From Cryomorphaceae bacterium (GTDB lineage: Bacteria; Bacteroidota; Bacteroidia; Flavobacteriales_D; Parvicellaceae), in contig CAJJBV010000002.1 of the NCBI GenBank assembly GCA_905182525.1, positions 310,001 to 374,000 on the forward strand: a stretch of DNA of 64,000 bases. The letters run 5' to 3'. This document shows positions 18,201 through 25,775 of the stretch, piece by piece. Position 1 is the stretch's first letter. Each line of letters begins with the position of its first letter. Under the pieces are notes generated by a model. That model did no database searches. It was not told the origin of the DNA and saw nothing but the letters and a program-made list of their open reading frames with translations. The position numbers and the translations under genes are program-made.

Positions 18201-19643
18201 AATGATGAGCTTGGAGCTGATGATAATCAGGTTTATGAGAAAGTAGTTGAAGGTGTATGGTCACCATATAGATTAGTAGCAGCAGGAGATTGTAATCACC
18301 AGCCTGTAACATCAGGTGGAGATTGGGCTGATAATGCATATGAGCAGCCTGTAGTAGCACCAAATGTTAATGCTCAAATGTCACTAGCGACAACTAGAGT
18401 TCAGTCTGATTTAAAGTATTTATCGTCTATTGATGTAGTAATTACAGCCGATAAGAGTAAGTGGACTAGATGTCCTGTTTTAGAGACACAGGATAATCCT
18501 TCTTGGTCTTGGGACCAGTCTGGAGCTATAAATCAGTCTATGAGTAATAAGTATGGCAATGGCACATCAGTTGCAAGGGTGTACAAACAATATCCAAAGT
18601 GGAAGCCGTCTGTTGATAAAGAAGGTAATCCGTCTGTGAGTCCAGGGGATGTCAATAGTCCTACGGTATCTAGTGATCCAAACGACGCAAATTATATATG
18701 TGGCTATGGCATGGGATGGTTCCCTGGGTACGCTATAGATGTAACGACAGGTGAGAGATTAAATATTGCATTTGGAGAAGATAGTAAGCTAGGTAATCAC
18801 GGGGGGAATGATATGATATTTAATCCATCAGCTAATAATCCGTCATCAAATCCGTTTGGGTTTGGAGATTATATAGGAGGAGGAAAACATTTTGTGTATG
18901 TTTTTAGGAATGCTGCAAAGTATAGCGCTACGGATGATCCAGGAAGTATGGTAGCTTATGATAATGGGGCTTATTTTATGGAGAAGTTTCAGAAATCTGT
19001 TTTCAGGCCAGATATGTTAAAGATATGGAAGTCTTGTTCATGGGTAGGATATCCGATATTAAATGGAGAATATAATAATGCTTATGTTGAAGCAAGTCCA
19101 GGAGATCCAAGTTCCTTTATAGCTACAGATGTTAGGATAAAGTTAAGGGTTGCTAGTCAATATCAGTCTATGAATACGAAGGATGCAGATGGAGATAGCA
19201 TAAGAGATAATGGTACGGATAAACCATCGATTACTAGTAGTTCTATAAATAGTTGGAATCCACTTTATGAGTTTAGCACAAGTGATGTAGCAACAGTGAC
19301 TAATAATGTTCTAGCATCAAAAGAAGCATGTGAGTTATTAAATGTGGTGCCTAACCCGTACTATGCGTATTCTAATTATGAGTTTAATAAATTAGATAAT
19401 GTAGTAAAGATTGTGAATTTACCAGATATATGTACGGTGAATATATATACAGTTAATGGCACTTTGGTACGTTCATATAATAAAGATAGTCCGGTTACAT
19501 CAATAGATTGGAATTTAAAGAATAAGGTTGGTATACCAATAGCAAGCGGAGTATACTTGATACATATTAACGCGCCAGGAGTGTGTGAAAAAGTATTGAA
19601 ATGGTTTGGAGTGATAAGACCTCCAGATTTAGATAGTTTTTAG
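15264..19643 (+). CDS. Giant T9SS surface protein, copy 2 (paralogue of 9817-14193)
   Basis: About 1,459 residues, same architecture as copy 1: signal peptide (to about residue 30, ending HIYA), the WNDPSKSG start, a divergent region to about residue 569, then the shared part with the type A sorting domain. There is no upstream ATG before the signal peptide. The start must be TTG 15264 or GTG 15267, both inside the end of the PorV-like gene, so translation is likely coupled. The N-terminal part differs from copy 1 by many substitutions and several indels (net 24 bases), for example the region after AIGVDFFEGPYQDNDGLDN. The tail ends LDSF instead of LDQF. Function unknown. Confidence 0.85.
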   Translation: MVNKPLNSNSIISKIIFFGLFSLVNFHIYAWNDPSKSGKKPKPSSSFILKAANCTPSTGRKFLEYNNVSALIETGGSMWLDRSRGKNAYEVPKGSGNTLIYIGALWMGGMDVNNQLKIAALRYRSGNDFWTGPLSNNPGSGDVSTGKLDYGPAEIDANDCIKWDQFFITTRSEVEKFNAWYLCSKDPDCDETIEYPNYKIPESILDWGNATHGNLLKNQDFYLAPYYERPGGNIGYDPLNDGDYPWYDLSGQVDCRTSRRVTLYGDYNMWWIFNDKGNIHTETGGDPIGMEIRAQAFAFATNDEVNSMTFYNYELINRSTQTLTNTFFGVYLDSDIGCSFDDYVGCDIQRGLGYCYNGNSIDAIGCGSWTSPIGENPPAIGVDFFEGPYQDNDGLDNPLTSNIPLALSQGGIPYKGLGIGYSDGIIDNERFGMRRFVYYDGQLPQNSFGDPQTAIQYYNYMRGFWRDGTRFVYGASGNISSTGSLPNVSADYCFPGDSDPLHWGTLGVVTNFEWSEQFPAPGVSSNVVGDRRFVQSAGPFVLEPGALNNITFGVVYGRAFDGDPFSSVLQVRKADDKAQALFDNCFRILNGPDSPELSIQELDKELILYLNKTDQVESYEEIDPNILIYVSDVEDAKYRFQGYQVYQVKDGSVDPSLLTDPNQARLIAQCDIKDGVSQLINFNFDDDLLAAIPTSMVNGSDDGIKHSFQVLNDAFAQGDVRLINHKKYYFMVLSYGYNDYQTYDPSNSSAGGQQLPYKAGRKTVTGGAITSYVGIPHIPSSESGGTIQIASYGSGPKITRVEGRGNGSNLVELTAKSEEDIVKNIYPKRVTYKNGKGPVNVKIIDPLNVQQGDYKLWINRGDTLDLKDSYWVLERTTSDGQLETVESSQSIANGNEQLIPQWGLSVNIEYYDSYDPTISKNFPELLFSSVEFEDSSKQWLSGIPDEDGSSPTNWIRSGTSEEEQDFVTYASKCEDPFIYNDELGADDNQVYEKVVEGVWSPYRLVAAGDCNHQPVTSGGDWADNAYEQPVVAPNVNAQMSLATTRVQSDLKYLSSIDVVITADKSKWTRCPVLETQDNPSWSWDQSGAINQSMSNKYGNGTSVARVYKQYPKWKPSVDKEGNPSVSPGDVNSPTVSSDPNDANYICGYGMGWFPGYAIDVTTGERLNIAFGEDSKLGNHGGNDMIFNPSANNPSSNPFGFGDYIGGGKHFVYVFRNAAKYSATDDPGSMVAYDNGAYFMEKFQKSVFRPDMLKIWKSCSWVGYPILNGEYNNAYVEASPGDPSSFIATDVRIKLRVASQYQSMNTKDADGDSIRDNGTDKPSITSSSINSWNPLYEFSTSDVATVTNNVLASKEACELLNVVPNPYYAYSNYEFNKLDNVVKIVNLPDICTVNIYTVNGTLVRSYNKDSPVTSIDWNLKNKVGIPIASGVYLIHINAPGVCEKVLKWFGVIRPPDLDSF
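15361..15430 (+). repeat. N-terminal identical island, copy 2
   Basis: Identical to 9887-9956. It encodes the first residues of the mature protein after the signal peptide. Confidence 0.9.
16735..16766 (+). repeat. Short identical island in variable region, copy 2
   Basis: Identical to 11264-11295 within otherwise divergent coding sequence. Confidence 0.85.
16848..16916 (+). repeat. Identical island just before the cassette, copy 2
   Basis: Identical to 11398-11466 and shares the offset of the large cassette. Confidence 0.9.
16973..19634 (+). repeat. 2,662-bp near-identical cassette, copy 2
   Basis: Partner of 11523-14184. The identity stops at the third codon before the stop, so the homogenised block is confined to coding sequence. 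The two copies are in direct orientation and bracket the PorV-like gene and the N-terminal part of cargo copy 2. Confidence 0.95.
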
Positions 19644-19680
19644 ATTTATTTTTTATATTTTTACTAGATAAACTTTAGTT

Positions 19681-19702
19681 TCTACACATTGTAGATTTTT
19701 TT
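19681..19702 (+). terminator. Possible weak intrinsic terminator after cargo copy 2
   Basis: A 5-bp stem (TCTAC / GTAGA) with a 5-base loop is followed by seven T. The stem is short and AT-rich, so this is only a candidate. It lies in the 75-base gap between the cargo gene and greA, where a transcript end would be expected. Confidence 0.3.
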
Positions 19703-19718
19703 CAAACAAATATTTTTT

Positions 19719-20192
19719 ATGTCAGAAATCAGTTACTATACTCAAGAAGGATTAGATAATTTAAAGCAAGAGGTTAAGAAACTTGAAACTATTGAAAGGC
19801 CTAAGATTTCACAACAAATTGGTGAGGCAAGGGATAAAGGTGATTTATCCGAAAATGCTGAGTACGATGCTGCTAAGGAAGCTCAAGGTATGCTTGAAGC
19901 AAGAATTTCTAAACTCAAAAATACGTTGGCTAACGCAAGGTTAATTGATGACAGTGAAATTGACGATAGTAAAGTATTTATACTTTCAACGGTAAAAATT
20001 AAGAATATCAAGAACTCCATGCAAATGAATTATACTTTAGTTGCTGAAAATGAAGCTGATATAAGAGCCGGTAAAATATCAGTTGATTCACCTATTGGCA
20101 AGGGCTTGTTAGGTAAAGAGGTTGGTGAAATTGCCGATATTAATACTCCAGCAGGCGTTATGAAATTTGAAATTATTTCTATTAAAAGATAA
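19719..20192 (+). CDS. greA: Transcription elongation factor GreA
   Basis: 157 residues, the normal length. The N-terminal coiled-coil hairpin (about 1-75) carries the acidic tip in ARDKGDLSENAEYDAA. The C-terminal FKBP-like domain ends with SPIGKGLLGKEVGEIADINTPAG. GreA enters the secondary channel of RNA polymerase and stimulates cleavage of backtracked transcripts. The last base of its stop is the first base of the next start (TAATG), so it forms an operon with the HIT gene. Confidence 0.97.
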   Translation: MSEISYYTQEGLDNLKQEVKKLETIERPKISQQIGEARDKGDLSENAEYDAAKEAQGMLEARISKLKNTLANARLIDDSEIDDSKVFILSTVKIKNIKNSMQMNYTLVAENEADIRAGKISVDSPIGKGLLGKEVGEIADINTPAGVMKFEIISIKR

Positions 20193-20587
20193 TGCAGGAT
20201 TCTATTTTTACCAAAATCATTAATAAGGAATTACCATGTTATAAAATTGCTGAGAACAATAATTTCATAGCATTTTTAGATATAGTACCATTAAAAAAAG
20301 GACACACACTGGTTGTGCCTAAAATACAGGTAGATTATATATATGACTTGCCAGATAAAGTTCTTTCAGATTTATTTATTTTCTCAAAAAAAATAGCAAA
20401 AAAAATAGAAAGTGTAATTGACTGTAAAAGAGTAGGAGTAGCTGTAATAGGGCTAGAAGTCCCCCATGCTCATGTACATTTAGTTCCCATTAATGAAATT
20501 TCAGATATGAACTTCCAAAACCAAAGAATAGAATTGAATAAGGAGGATTTTCAAAATATAAGAGATAAGATTATAGAATCTAGCTAG
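20192..20587 (+). CDS. HIT-family (histidine triad) nucleotide-binding protein
   Basis: 131 residues. The triad PHAHVHL places His92, His94 and His96 in the family pattern, and the N-terminal part (FTKIINKELPCYKI...FLDIVPLKKGHTLVVPK) is typical of HinT-type purine nucleotide phosphoramidase-like hydrolases. It is translationally coupled to greA, a common Bacteroidota pairing. Its 3' end overlaps convergent ruvC by 8 bases. The physiological substrate is not known. Confidence 0.92.
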   Translation: MQDSIFTKIINKELPCYKIAENNNFIAFLDIVPLKKGHTLVVPKIQVDYIYDLPDKVLSDLFIFSKKIAKKIESVIDCKRVGVAVIGLEVPHAHVHLVPINEISDMNFQNQRIELNKEDFQNIRDKIIESS

Positions 20588-21131
20588 AACGTTTAGGATT
20601 GTTCTTTAAAAAATCTGCCCACCCATTATAGGTGTTGTTCTTCATTTGATTTTTTTGAAAATAATGACAGATAGCTACAGCTATACCATCAGTTGCATCT
20701 AATTCCTTAGGTAAAGTTTTTAATTTCAGGATAGTTTGAAGCATTTTTGCAACTTGTTCCTTACTTGAAGCTCCGTTGCCAGTAATAGATTGTTTAACTT
20801 TTCTGGGGGAATATTCTTCAATAGGTAATCCTTTTACTAAAGTAGCTGCCATTGCAACACCTTGAGCTCTTCCGAGTTTCAACATTGATTGTACATTTTT
20901 TCCGAAAAACGGAGCTTCTACCGCAACTTCATCAGGATAGTATTCTTCAATTATATGTGTGATGCTTTCGAATATTTTTTTTAGCTTCATCTGATGATTC
21001 TCAAGTTTAGACATTCTTACAATACCTGTGCTTACAAGAGTCATTTTTTTATTAGTTATCCCAATCAATCCATATCCTAGAATGTTAGTCCCAGGATCTA
21101 TACCTAAAATGATTTTATCAAAGTCTTTCAA
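20580..21131 (-). CDS. ruvC: Crossover junction endodeoxyribonuclease RuvC
   Basis: 183 residues. Catalytic acids fit RuvC: Asp12 (ILGIDPGT), Glu72 (VAVEAPFFG), Asp145 and Asp148 (LDATDGIAVAICHYF). The enzyme resolves Holliday junctions with RuvAB. No ATG precedes the first motif, and the start is read as TTG at 21131. This start lies inside the 5' end of the divergent membrane-protein gene, so the two starts overlap. RuvA and RuvB are not in the window. Confidence 0.95.
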   Translation of the reverse strand: MKDFDKIILGIDPGTNILGYGLIGITNKKMTLVSTGIVRMSKLENHQMKLKKIFESITHIIEEYYPDEVAVEAPFFGKNVQSMLKLGRAQGVAMAATLVKGLPIEEYSPRKVKQSITGNGASSKEQVAKMLQTILKLKTLPKELDATDGIAVAICHYFQKNQMKNNTYNGWADFLKNNPKRSS

Positions 21132-22098
21132 AGATTTAAAATTAAATGTTTTTAAATATTACTCTAAAAATACCTTTTTTATTTCATTATTAGTTTTTGT
21201 CTTTGCATTTGCTTATGTCCTGTATAATATAAATAATCATCAAAATTTAATTTTACAATTAACGCAAAGTTTTTCAAATGAAATTATTCCATTTTTCATT
21301 CTCATTTTCATTTTACAATTCTTGAATTGGACTTTAGAAGCGATCAAATTTAAAGTTCTTTTACCTGACTCAAAAGGTGTAAAATTTTTAGATATAATCA
21401 AGTCTGTTTATGTTGGTAATTTGACTGCTTTAATTACACCCAAAAGGTTAGGTAATTTTATCGGAAGGAATTGGTTTCTTAAAAGAAAGACAAATGATAT
21501 TACCTTATCAACAGTTACTGGAAATATATTTCAGCTTTTAGCAACTTTATTAATGGCATTTTCTTCTTTTTTCTATTTGTTTTTATTTAAAAAAGAAAAA
21601 TTTTTATCTGTAAGTTTCGACCCATTACTTATGTTTATTATTTATGGAATTGCATTAATAATTATGGGGTATTTATTATTTACTAATAATTGGGAATCAA
21701 TTTTAAAAAAAATAAGATTGCTTGATTATTTTAATCTTTCTACAGATTATTTGGATAAGATTAGTTTCTCCAAAAGATTTCGTGTTTTAATATTTGCTTT
21801 ACTTAGATATTGGATTTTTATTTTACAGTATTATATTTTATTTTCTGGTTTTGGATTGTCTATTGACTATGTTCAAGTTATAGTTTTGGTAAGTGTTTTA
21901 TTTGGAATTGTAACATTTTTACCATCCATTGCTCCAGGAAATCTTGGAACACGAGAAGCGGTATCTATCTTTATTTTAGGAGGAAGTTTTTTAGGTGTTG
22001 AGCTCTCCATTGTGTCATTTATAGTTTGGATAGTAAATGTTGTAATTTCAGCTTTAATAGGAGCAGTAATTTTACTTTCTTCAAAGAAAATAGCATGA
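21109..22098 (+). CDS. Flippase-like integral membrane protein (LPG synthase TM / UPF0104 family)
   Basis: About 329 residues from ATG 21109, which is preferred over an upstream start at 21028 that would lie deep in ruvC. It has seven or eight hydrophobic segments and the family features GNLTALITPKRLGNFIGRNWFLKRK and FLPSIAPGNLGTREAVSIFILGG, as in the lysylphosphatidylglycerol synthase TM domain / flippase-like group. Members are proposed to move lipid-linked molecules across the inner membrane. The next gene, a membrane-anchored glycosyltransferase, overlaps by 4 bases (ATGA), so they probably act on the same lipid or glycolipid. Confidence 0.8.
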   Translation: MILSKSFKDLKLNVFKYYSKNTFFISLLVFVFAFAYVLYNINNHQNLILQLTQSFSNEIIPFFILIFILQFLNWTLEAIKFKVLLPDSKGVKFLDIIKSVYVGNLTALITPKRLGNFIGRNWFLKRKTNDITLSTVTGNIFQLLATLLMAFSSFFYLFLFKKEKFLSVSFDPLLMFIIYGIALIIMGYLLFTNNWESILKKIRLLDYFNLSTDYLDKISFSKRFRVLIFALLRYWIFILQYYILFSGFGLSIDYVQVIVLVSVLFGIVTFLPSIAPGNLGTREAVSIFILGGSFLGVELSIVSFIVWIVNVVISALIGAVILLSSKKIA

Positions 22099-23198
22099 TA
22101 ATTACAGCTCTTTTTTCCCTTTATTTTATATTTATTTTAACTTCTATATTTGGTTTTCTTAAAAAAAATGATCCTAGAGATAAAGATTTTTTAAAAGTAA
22201 ATAAATCAGCTTTTTTGACTTTAATAGTTCCTTACAGAAATGAGGAAAGAAGAATTCAAGAATTATTATCTTCATTAGAAAAACAAAATGATATTTCCTG
22301 CATCAGTAAAATAATTTTTATTAATGATCACTCTTCAGATTCCTCAAAAGAGATCATTGATAATTGGCTTTTCAAACAAGCTTATGCTTCGAAGTCACTA
22401 TCCTTAGATGAATTTTCAGGTAAAAAGAGAGCTATTGACTTAGGATTGAAGTATACTTATTCTGATTATGTGATGGTCATGGATGCAGATATTTCATTTA
22501 ATAAGTCTTTTTTAAAAAATCTTAATTTGAATCTTAATTTAGATTATGATCTTTATTTGACATGTGTTATAGAAAAAAACTGCATAGTTTGGTCTAAAAT
22601 TATTTCATTTAGCTTAAGTGTTATTTCTCTGGGAATGGCTAAGTTGGGGTTCCCAATTTTAGCTAATGGAGCAGGATTGATTTTTAAAAAAGAAACTTAT
22701 AATAAGTTGAATCCATTTGAATCTAATTTTACTATTAGTTCTGGAGATGACATGTATTTATTAAAAATTTTCAATGAGAATAATAAGTTAATAAAACCCC
22801 TTTATAATCATGACTTAATTATTAAAACTCAGGGTCCAAATAATATTTTAGAAATGATAAATAGATCATTAAGGTGGTCTGGAAAGATGAGAAATTCAGG
22901 ATTACTACTAGTTAAAATATTTGGGTTTTTGGTTTTATTATGTAATATATTAATTATACCACTTTCATTAAATTTTTTGATTGATTATCAATGGTATTAC
23001 TTAATTCCTATTTTATTAAAGCTATCTGCAGATATAATAGTATTAATAGTTGGATCTGCTTTTTACAAAGATTATTTTATGATTAAATATTCACTGCCAA
23101 TGTTTTTATTTTATCCATTTTTGCTATTGGCTATTCTTTTTTTGCAAATAATTAATTTTAAAATTAAATGGAAAGGAAGAGATGTATTGATTAATTAG
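22095..23198 (+). CDS. Membrane-associated family 2 glycosyltransferase
   Basis: 367 residues from ATG 22095, chosen because it overlaps the previous stop (ATGA) and begins with a transmembrane segment. The GT-A fold shows LIVPYRNEERRIQELLSSLEKQ, FINDHSSDSS, MVMDADISF (the DxD-type site) and later GDDMYLLK and RSLRWSGKMR. The C-terminal part (about 265-360) has further hydrophobic segments. It probably transfers a sugar from a nucleotide donor to a lipid acceptor at the inner membrane. The donor and product cannot be told. Confidence 0.85.
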   Translation: MIITALFSLYFIFILTSIFGFLKKNDPRDKDFLKVNKSAFLTLIVPYRNEERRIQELLSSLEKQNDISCISKIIFINDHSSDSSKEIIDNWLFKQAYASKSLSLDEFSGKKRAIDLGLKYTYSDYVMVMDADISFNKSFLKNLNLNLNLDYDLYLTCVIEKNCIVWSKIISFSLSVISLGMAKLGFPILANGAGLIFKKETYNKLNPFESNFTISSGDDMYLLKIFNENNKLIKPLYNHDLIIKTQGPNNILEMINRSLRWSGKMRNSGLLLVKIFGFLVLLCNILIIPLSLNFLIDYQWYYLIPILLKLSADIIVLIVGSAFYKDYFMIKYSLPMFLFYPFLLLAILFLQIINFKIKWKGRDVLIN

Positions 23199-23239
23199 TT
23201 AAATAGTAGTGGAATATAATTATTGAAATATGTCCAATT

Positions 23240-24631
23240 TTAACTTGAAATAATTTCTAAACTAGTATTACTTGTAATAGATTCAAACCCTCCATCCACA
23301 TCAATAAGATTTTTAAATCCTTGTTTTTTTAGAACTGAGCAAGCAATCATACTCCTGTAGCCTCCAGCACAGTGAATATAATATTTATTTAATTTGTTTA
23401 AGTGATCATTTTTAATATCTATCAGGCCAAGGGGGATATGGGCTGATTTTTTTAATCTTCCATTATTACGTTCCCCTAACTGTCTAACATCAAGTATTTC
23501 TCCATCTTGATCTATAACTTCTTCAAGTCCAGAGGCACTTATTGAGTCTATAGTACCAATAGAATTACCTGAATCTTTCCATGTTTTAAACCCACCATTT
23601 AAAAATCCAAGACAATTGTCAAACCCTACTCTAGAAAGTCTCATAATTGCTTCTTGCTCTTGACCATTATCACATACTAACAAAATTTTAGTATTTATGT
23701 CTTTTAAAACAGAACCTACCCATGGAGCAAATCCACCATTTAAACCAATAAAAATAGAATTCGGCACAAAACCAGTTCTAAAATCATTTTGGTTTCTAAC
23801 ATCTAAAATTATTGTATTATTTTTTAGAGAAAGAGACTTAAAATTCTCTAACTCGAGAGAAACTAAACTTTTCTCCAGTACTTTATTAAAATCTAAATAT
23901 CCTTCTTGATTTAGCTTTACATTGGATGGGAAATAATTTGGAGGTTCTGGCAAGTCATCAGTTAATTCTTTTATAAACCCGCTTTTTGTAAAAGAACCAT
24001 TTAAGGCATAATTAACTTTTTTTTGATTAGCTAATGTGTCAACAGTTTGTTTCATCATGTTTTTACCACATGCAGATCCTGCACCATGACCAGGATATAC
24101 TAATATATCATCTGGAAGAGGCTTTATTTTATTATTCACAGAGTCATATAAAATACCAGCTAATTCTTCTTTAGAAACTCCCATATATCGCTGAGCTACA
24201 TCGGGGATTCCTACATCTCCTAAAAATAAAGTGTCACCAGTAAAAATGCAGTATTCTTTTCCGTCTTCATCTTTTAAAAGGTAAGAAGTACTTTCAAGGG
24301 TATGCCCAGGTGTATGAATAGCTGTAATTGTTACTTTTCCAATTTTAAAGATTTGGTTATCCTCAGCTATTATTGATTTGAATTCTGGATCAGCTTTTGG
24401 TCCGTATACAATATCTGCTCCTGTTTTATTTGAAAGGGTTAAATGACCACTTACAAAGTCTGCATGAAAATGAGTTTCAAAAACATATTTTATTTTTGAA
24501 TTAGATTCTTCAGCAATTTTAATATAATTTGAAACTTCTCTTAAAGGGTCAATAACAGCTGCTTCGCCATTACTTTCAATAAAATAAGCTCCTTGGGATA
24601 AACAACTAGTATAAATTTGTTCTACTTTCAT
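23240..24631 (-). CDS. Persulfide dioxygenase-like MBL-fold protein with two rhodanese domains
   Basis: 463 residues. The N-terminal metallo-beta-lactamase domain has THFHADFVSGH and IHTPGHTLES, then FTGDTLFLGDVG and VYPGHGAGS, as in ETHE1-type persulfide dioxygenases. Two rhodanese domains follow, with cysteines in LLVCDNGQEQ (first) and IHCAGGYRS (second); the latter looks catalytically complete. This layout resembles CstB-like proteins that oxidise persulfides and transfer sulfur. It is divergent from lgt with an 79-base gap. It probably works in the cytoplasm in sulfide detoxification. Confidence 0.88.
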   Translation of the reverse strand: MKVEQIYTSCLSQGAYFIESNGEAAVIDPLREVSNYIKIAEESNSKIKYVFETHFHADFVSGHLTLSNKTGADIVYGPKADPEFKSIIAEDNQIFKIGKVTITAIHTPGHTLESTSYLLKDEDGKEYCIFTGDTLFLGDVGIPDVAQRYMGVSKEELAGILYDSVNNKIKPLPDDILVYPGHGAGSACGKNMMKQTVDTLANQKKVNYALNGSFTKSGFIKELTDDLPEPPNYFPSNVKLNQEGYLDFNKVLEKSLVSLELENFKSLSLKNNTIILDVRNQNDFRTGFVPNSIFIGLNGGFAPWVGSVLKDINTKILLVCDNGQEQEAIMRLSRVGFDNCLGFLNGGFKTWKDSGNSIGTIDSISASGLEEVIDQDGEILDVRQLGERNNGRLKKSAHIPLGLIDIKNDHLNKLNKYYIHCAGGYRSMIACSVLKKQGFKNLIDVDGGFESITSNTSLEIISS

Positions 24632-24673
24632 AATGTGAAATTAGTTATACTCTTTTGATTACCCAACAGAATA

Positions 24674-24706
24674 TTGCTTAAAATAACTTGTTTAGTATTA
24701 AATTTG
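24674..24706 (+). promoter_or_regulatory. Candidate Bacteroidota promoter for lgt
   Basis: TAAATTTG at 24699-24706 matches the Bacteroidota -7 element TAnnTTTG exactly. A TTG lies at 24674-24676, 22 bases upstream, a little farther than the usual 19-20. The lgt ATG begins only 4 bases after the -7 box, so the transcript would be leaderless or nearly so. Confidence 0.45.
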
Positions 24707-24710
24707 TAAA

Positions 24711-25775
24711 ATGATAAGTAACTTTTATTTATTCCTTTCCTGGGATGTAGATCCTGCTTTATATGATGGATTAATAACACTAAGGTATTACAGTTTATTT
24801 TTTGCAATCTCATTTTTATTGGGATTTCATATAGTTAAGAAAATGTTTGTAAACGAGTCTGCTCCTGTTGAATGGATGGATAAACTTCTAGTTTATACTG
24901 TTATTGGCACAGTGGTTGGAGCTAGATTAGGTCATGTTTTTTTTTATGATTGGGATTATTATAAAGAAAATTTAATAGAAATTCTAATGGTTTGGAAAGG
25001 TGGTTTAGCCAGTCATGGTGCAGCAATTGCTATAATTATTTCAATGTGGATATTTTCTAAAAAAGTCACCCATAAAAAAACAATTTGGACGCTAGATAAA
25101 TTAGTAATAGCGGTTGCTTTAGCTGCTGGTTTTATTAGACTGGGTAATTTGATGAATTCTGAAATAGTAGGACTTAGATCAAGTGACCAATCAGGAATTT
25201 TTTATGAGCATAATGCCAAAAATCAAATAGCTAGTTTTTTTAGTGTTAATAGTGACAAGGTTCATTTAGATCAAACTCTTGACGATACTTTAATAAATAA
25301 CATTACATATCCTCAAATGAAAGTGAAAATTCCCCTTGGTGATAATAAAATGACTTCATTTTATGCTGAAGCTTTTTCAAATGCTTTTGATTTTAACATA
25401 ATTAACTCTGATGGAGACTTTTTTTCATCAGGTGATAAAAATAACTTTGCAACAAGTAATTTAAATGAGTTAGTTCTTCCTATATATATTATTCCAAGAA
25501 TTCCTACTCAACTCTATGAGGCACTTTCTTATTCAGCTATTTTTTGCTTTTTATTTTGGGGCTATTGGAAAAGGAATTGGTATTTATATCAAGGTAAATT
25601 ATTCGGAGCTTTCTTAACGCTATTATTTACAGCTAGATTTTTTGTAGAATTTTTAAAAGAACACCAGACTCTTTCTAATAGTTCATCTTTAACTATGGGT
25701 CAATATCTTAGCATTCCACTGGTTCTAATTGGACTATTTTTTTGGATTAAAGCAAAAAAAGTTGATTCAAACTAA
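24711..25775 (+). CDS. lgt: Prolipoprotein diacylglyceryl transferase
   Basis: 354 residues. Conserved Lgt features are GARLGHVFFYDW, VWKGGLASHGA (with the essential His), GFIRLGNLMNSEIVG and IPRIPTQLYEALSY. It transfers diacylglycerol from phosphatidylglycerol to the lipobox Cys of prolipoproteins in the inner membrane. It is longer than E. coli Lgt because of an extra periplasmic stretch of roughly 80-90 residues (about 165-255) before the PTQLYE motif. The ABC ATPase gene starts inside its end. Confidence 0.95.
   Translation: MISNFYLFLSWDVDPALYDGLITLRYYSLFFAISFLLGFHIVKKMFVNESAPVEWMDKLLVYTVIGTVVGARLGHVFFYDWDYYKENLIEILMVWKGGLASHGAAIAIIISMWIFSKKVTHKKTIWTLDKLVIAVALAAGFIRLGNLMNSEIVGLRSSDQSGIFYEHNAKNQIASFFSVNSDKVHLDQTLDDTLINNITYPQMKVKIPLGDNKMTSFYAEAFSNAFDFNIINSDGDFFSSGDKNNFATSNLNELVLPIYIIPRIPTQLYEALSYSAIFCFLFWGYWKRNWYLYQGKLFGAFLTLLFTARFFVEFLKEHQTLSNSSSLTMGQYLSIPLVLIGLFFWIKAKKVDSN

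Noticed and set aside
9817-19643. Cargo duplication as a transposon or insertion sequence
   Set aside because: There are no terminal inverted repeats, target duplications or transposase. The identical block is confined to coding sequence.
24628-24813. Minus-strand 61-residue frame between the persulfide dioxygenase and lgt
   Set aside because: It overlaps the lgt start and promoter, has no signal or domain and is the mirror of a real coding region.
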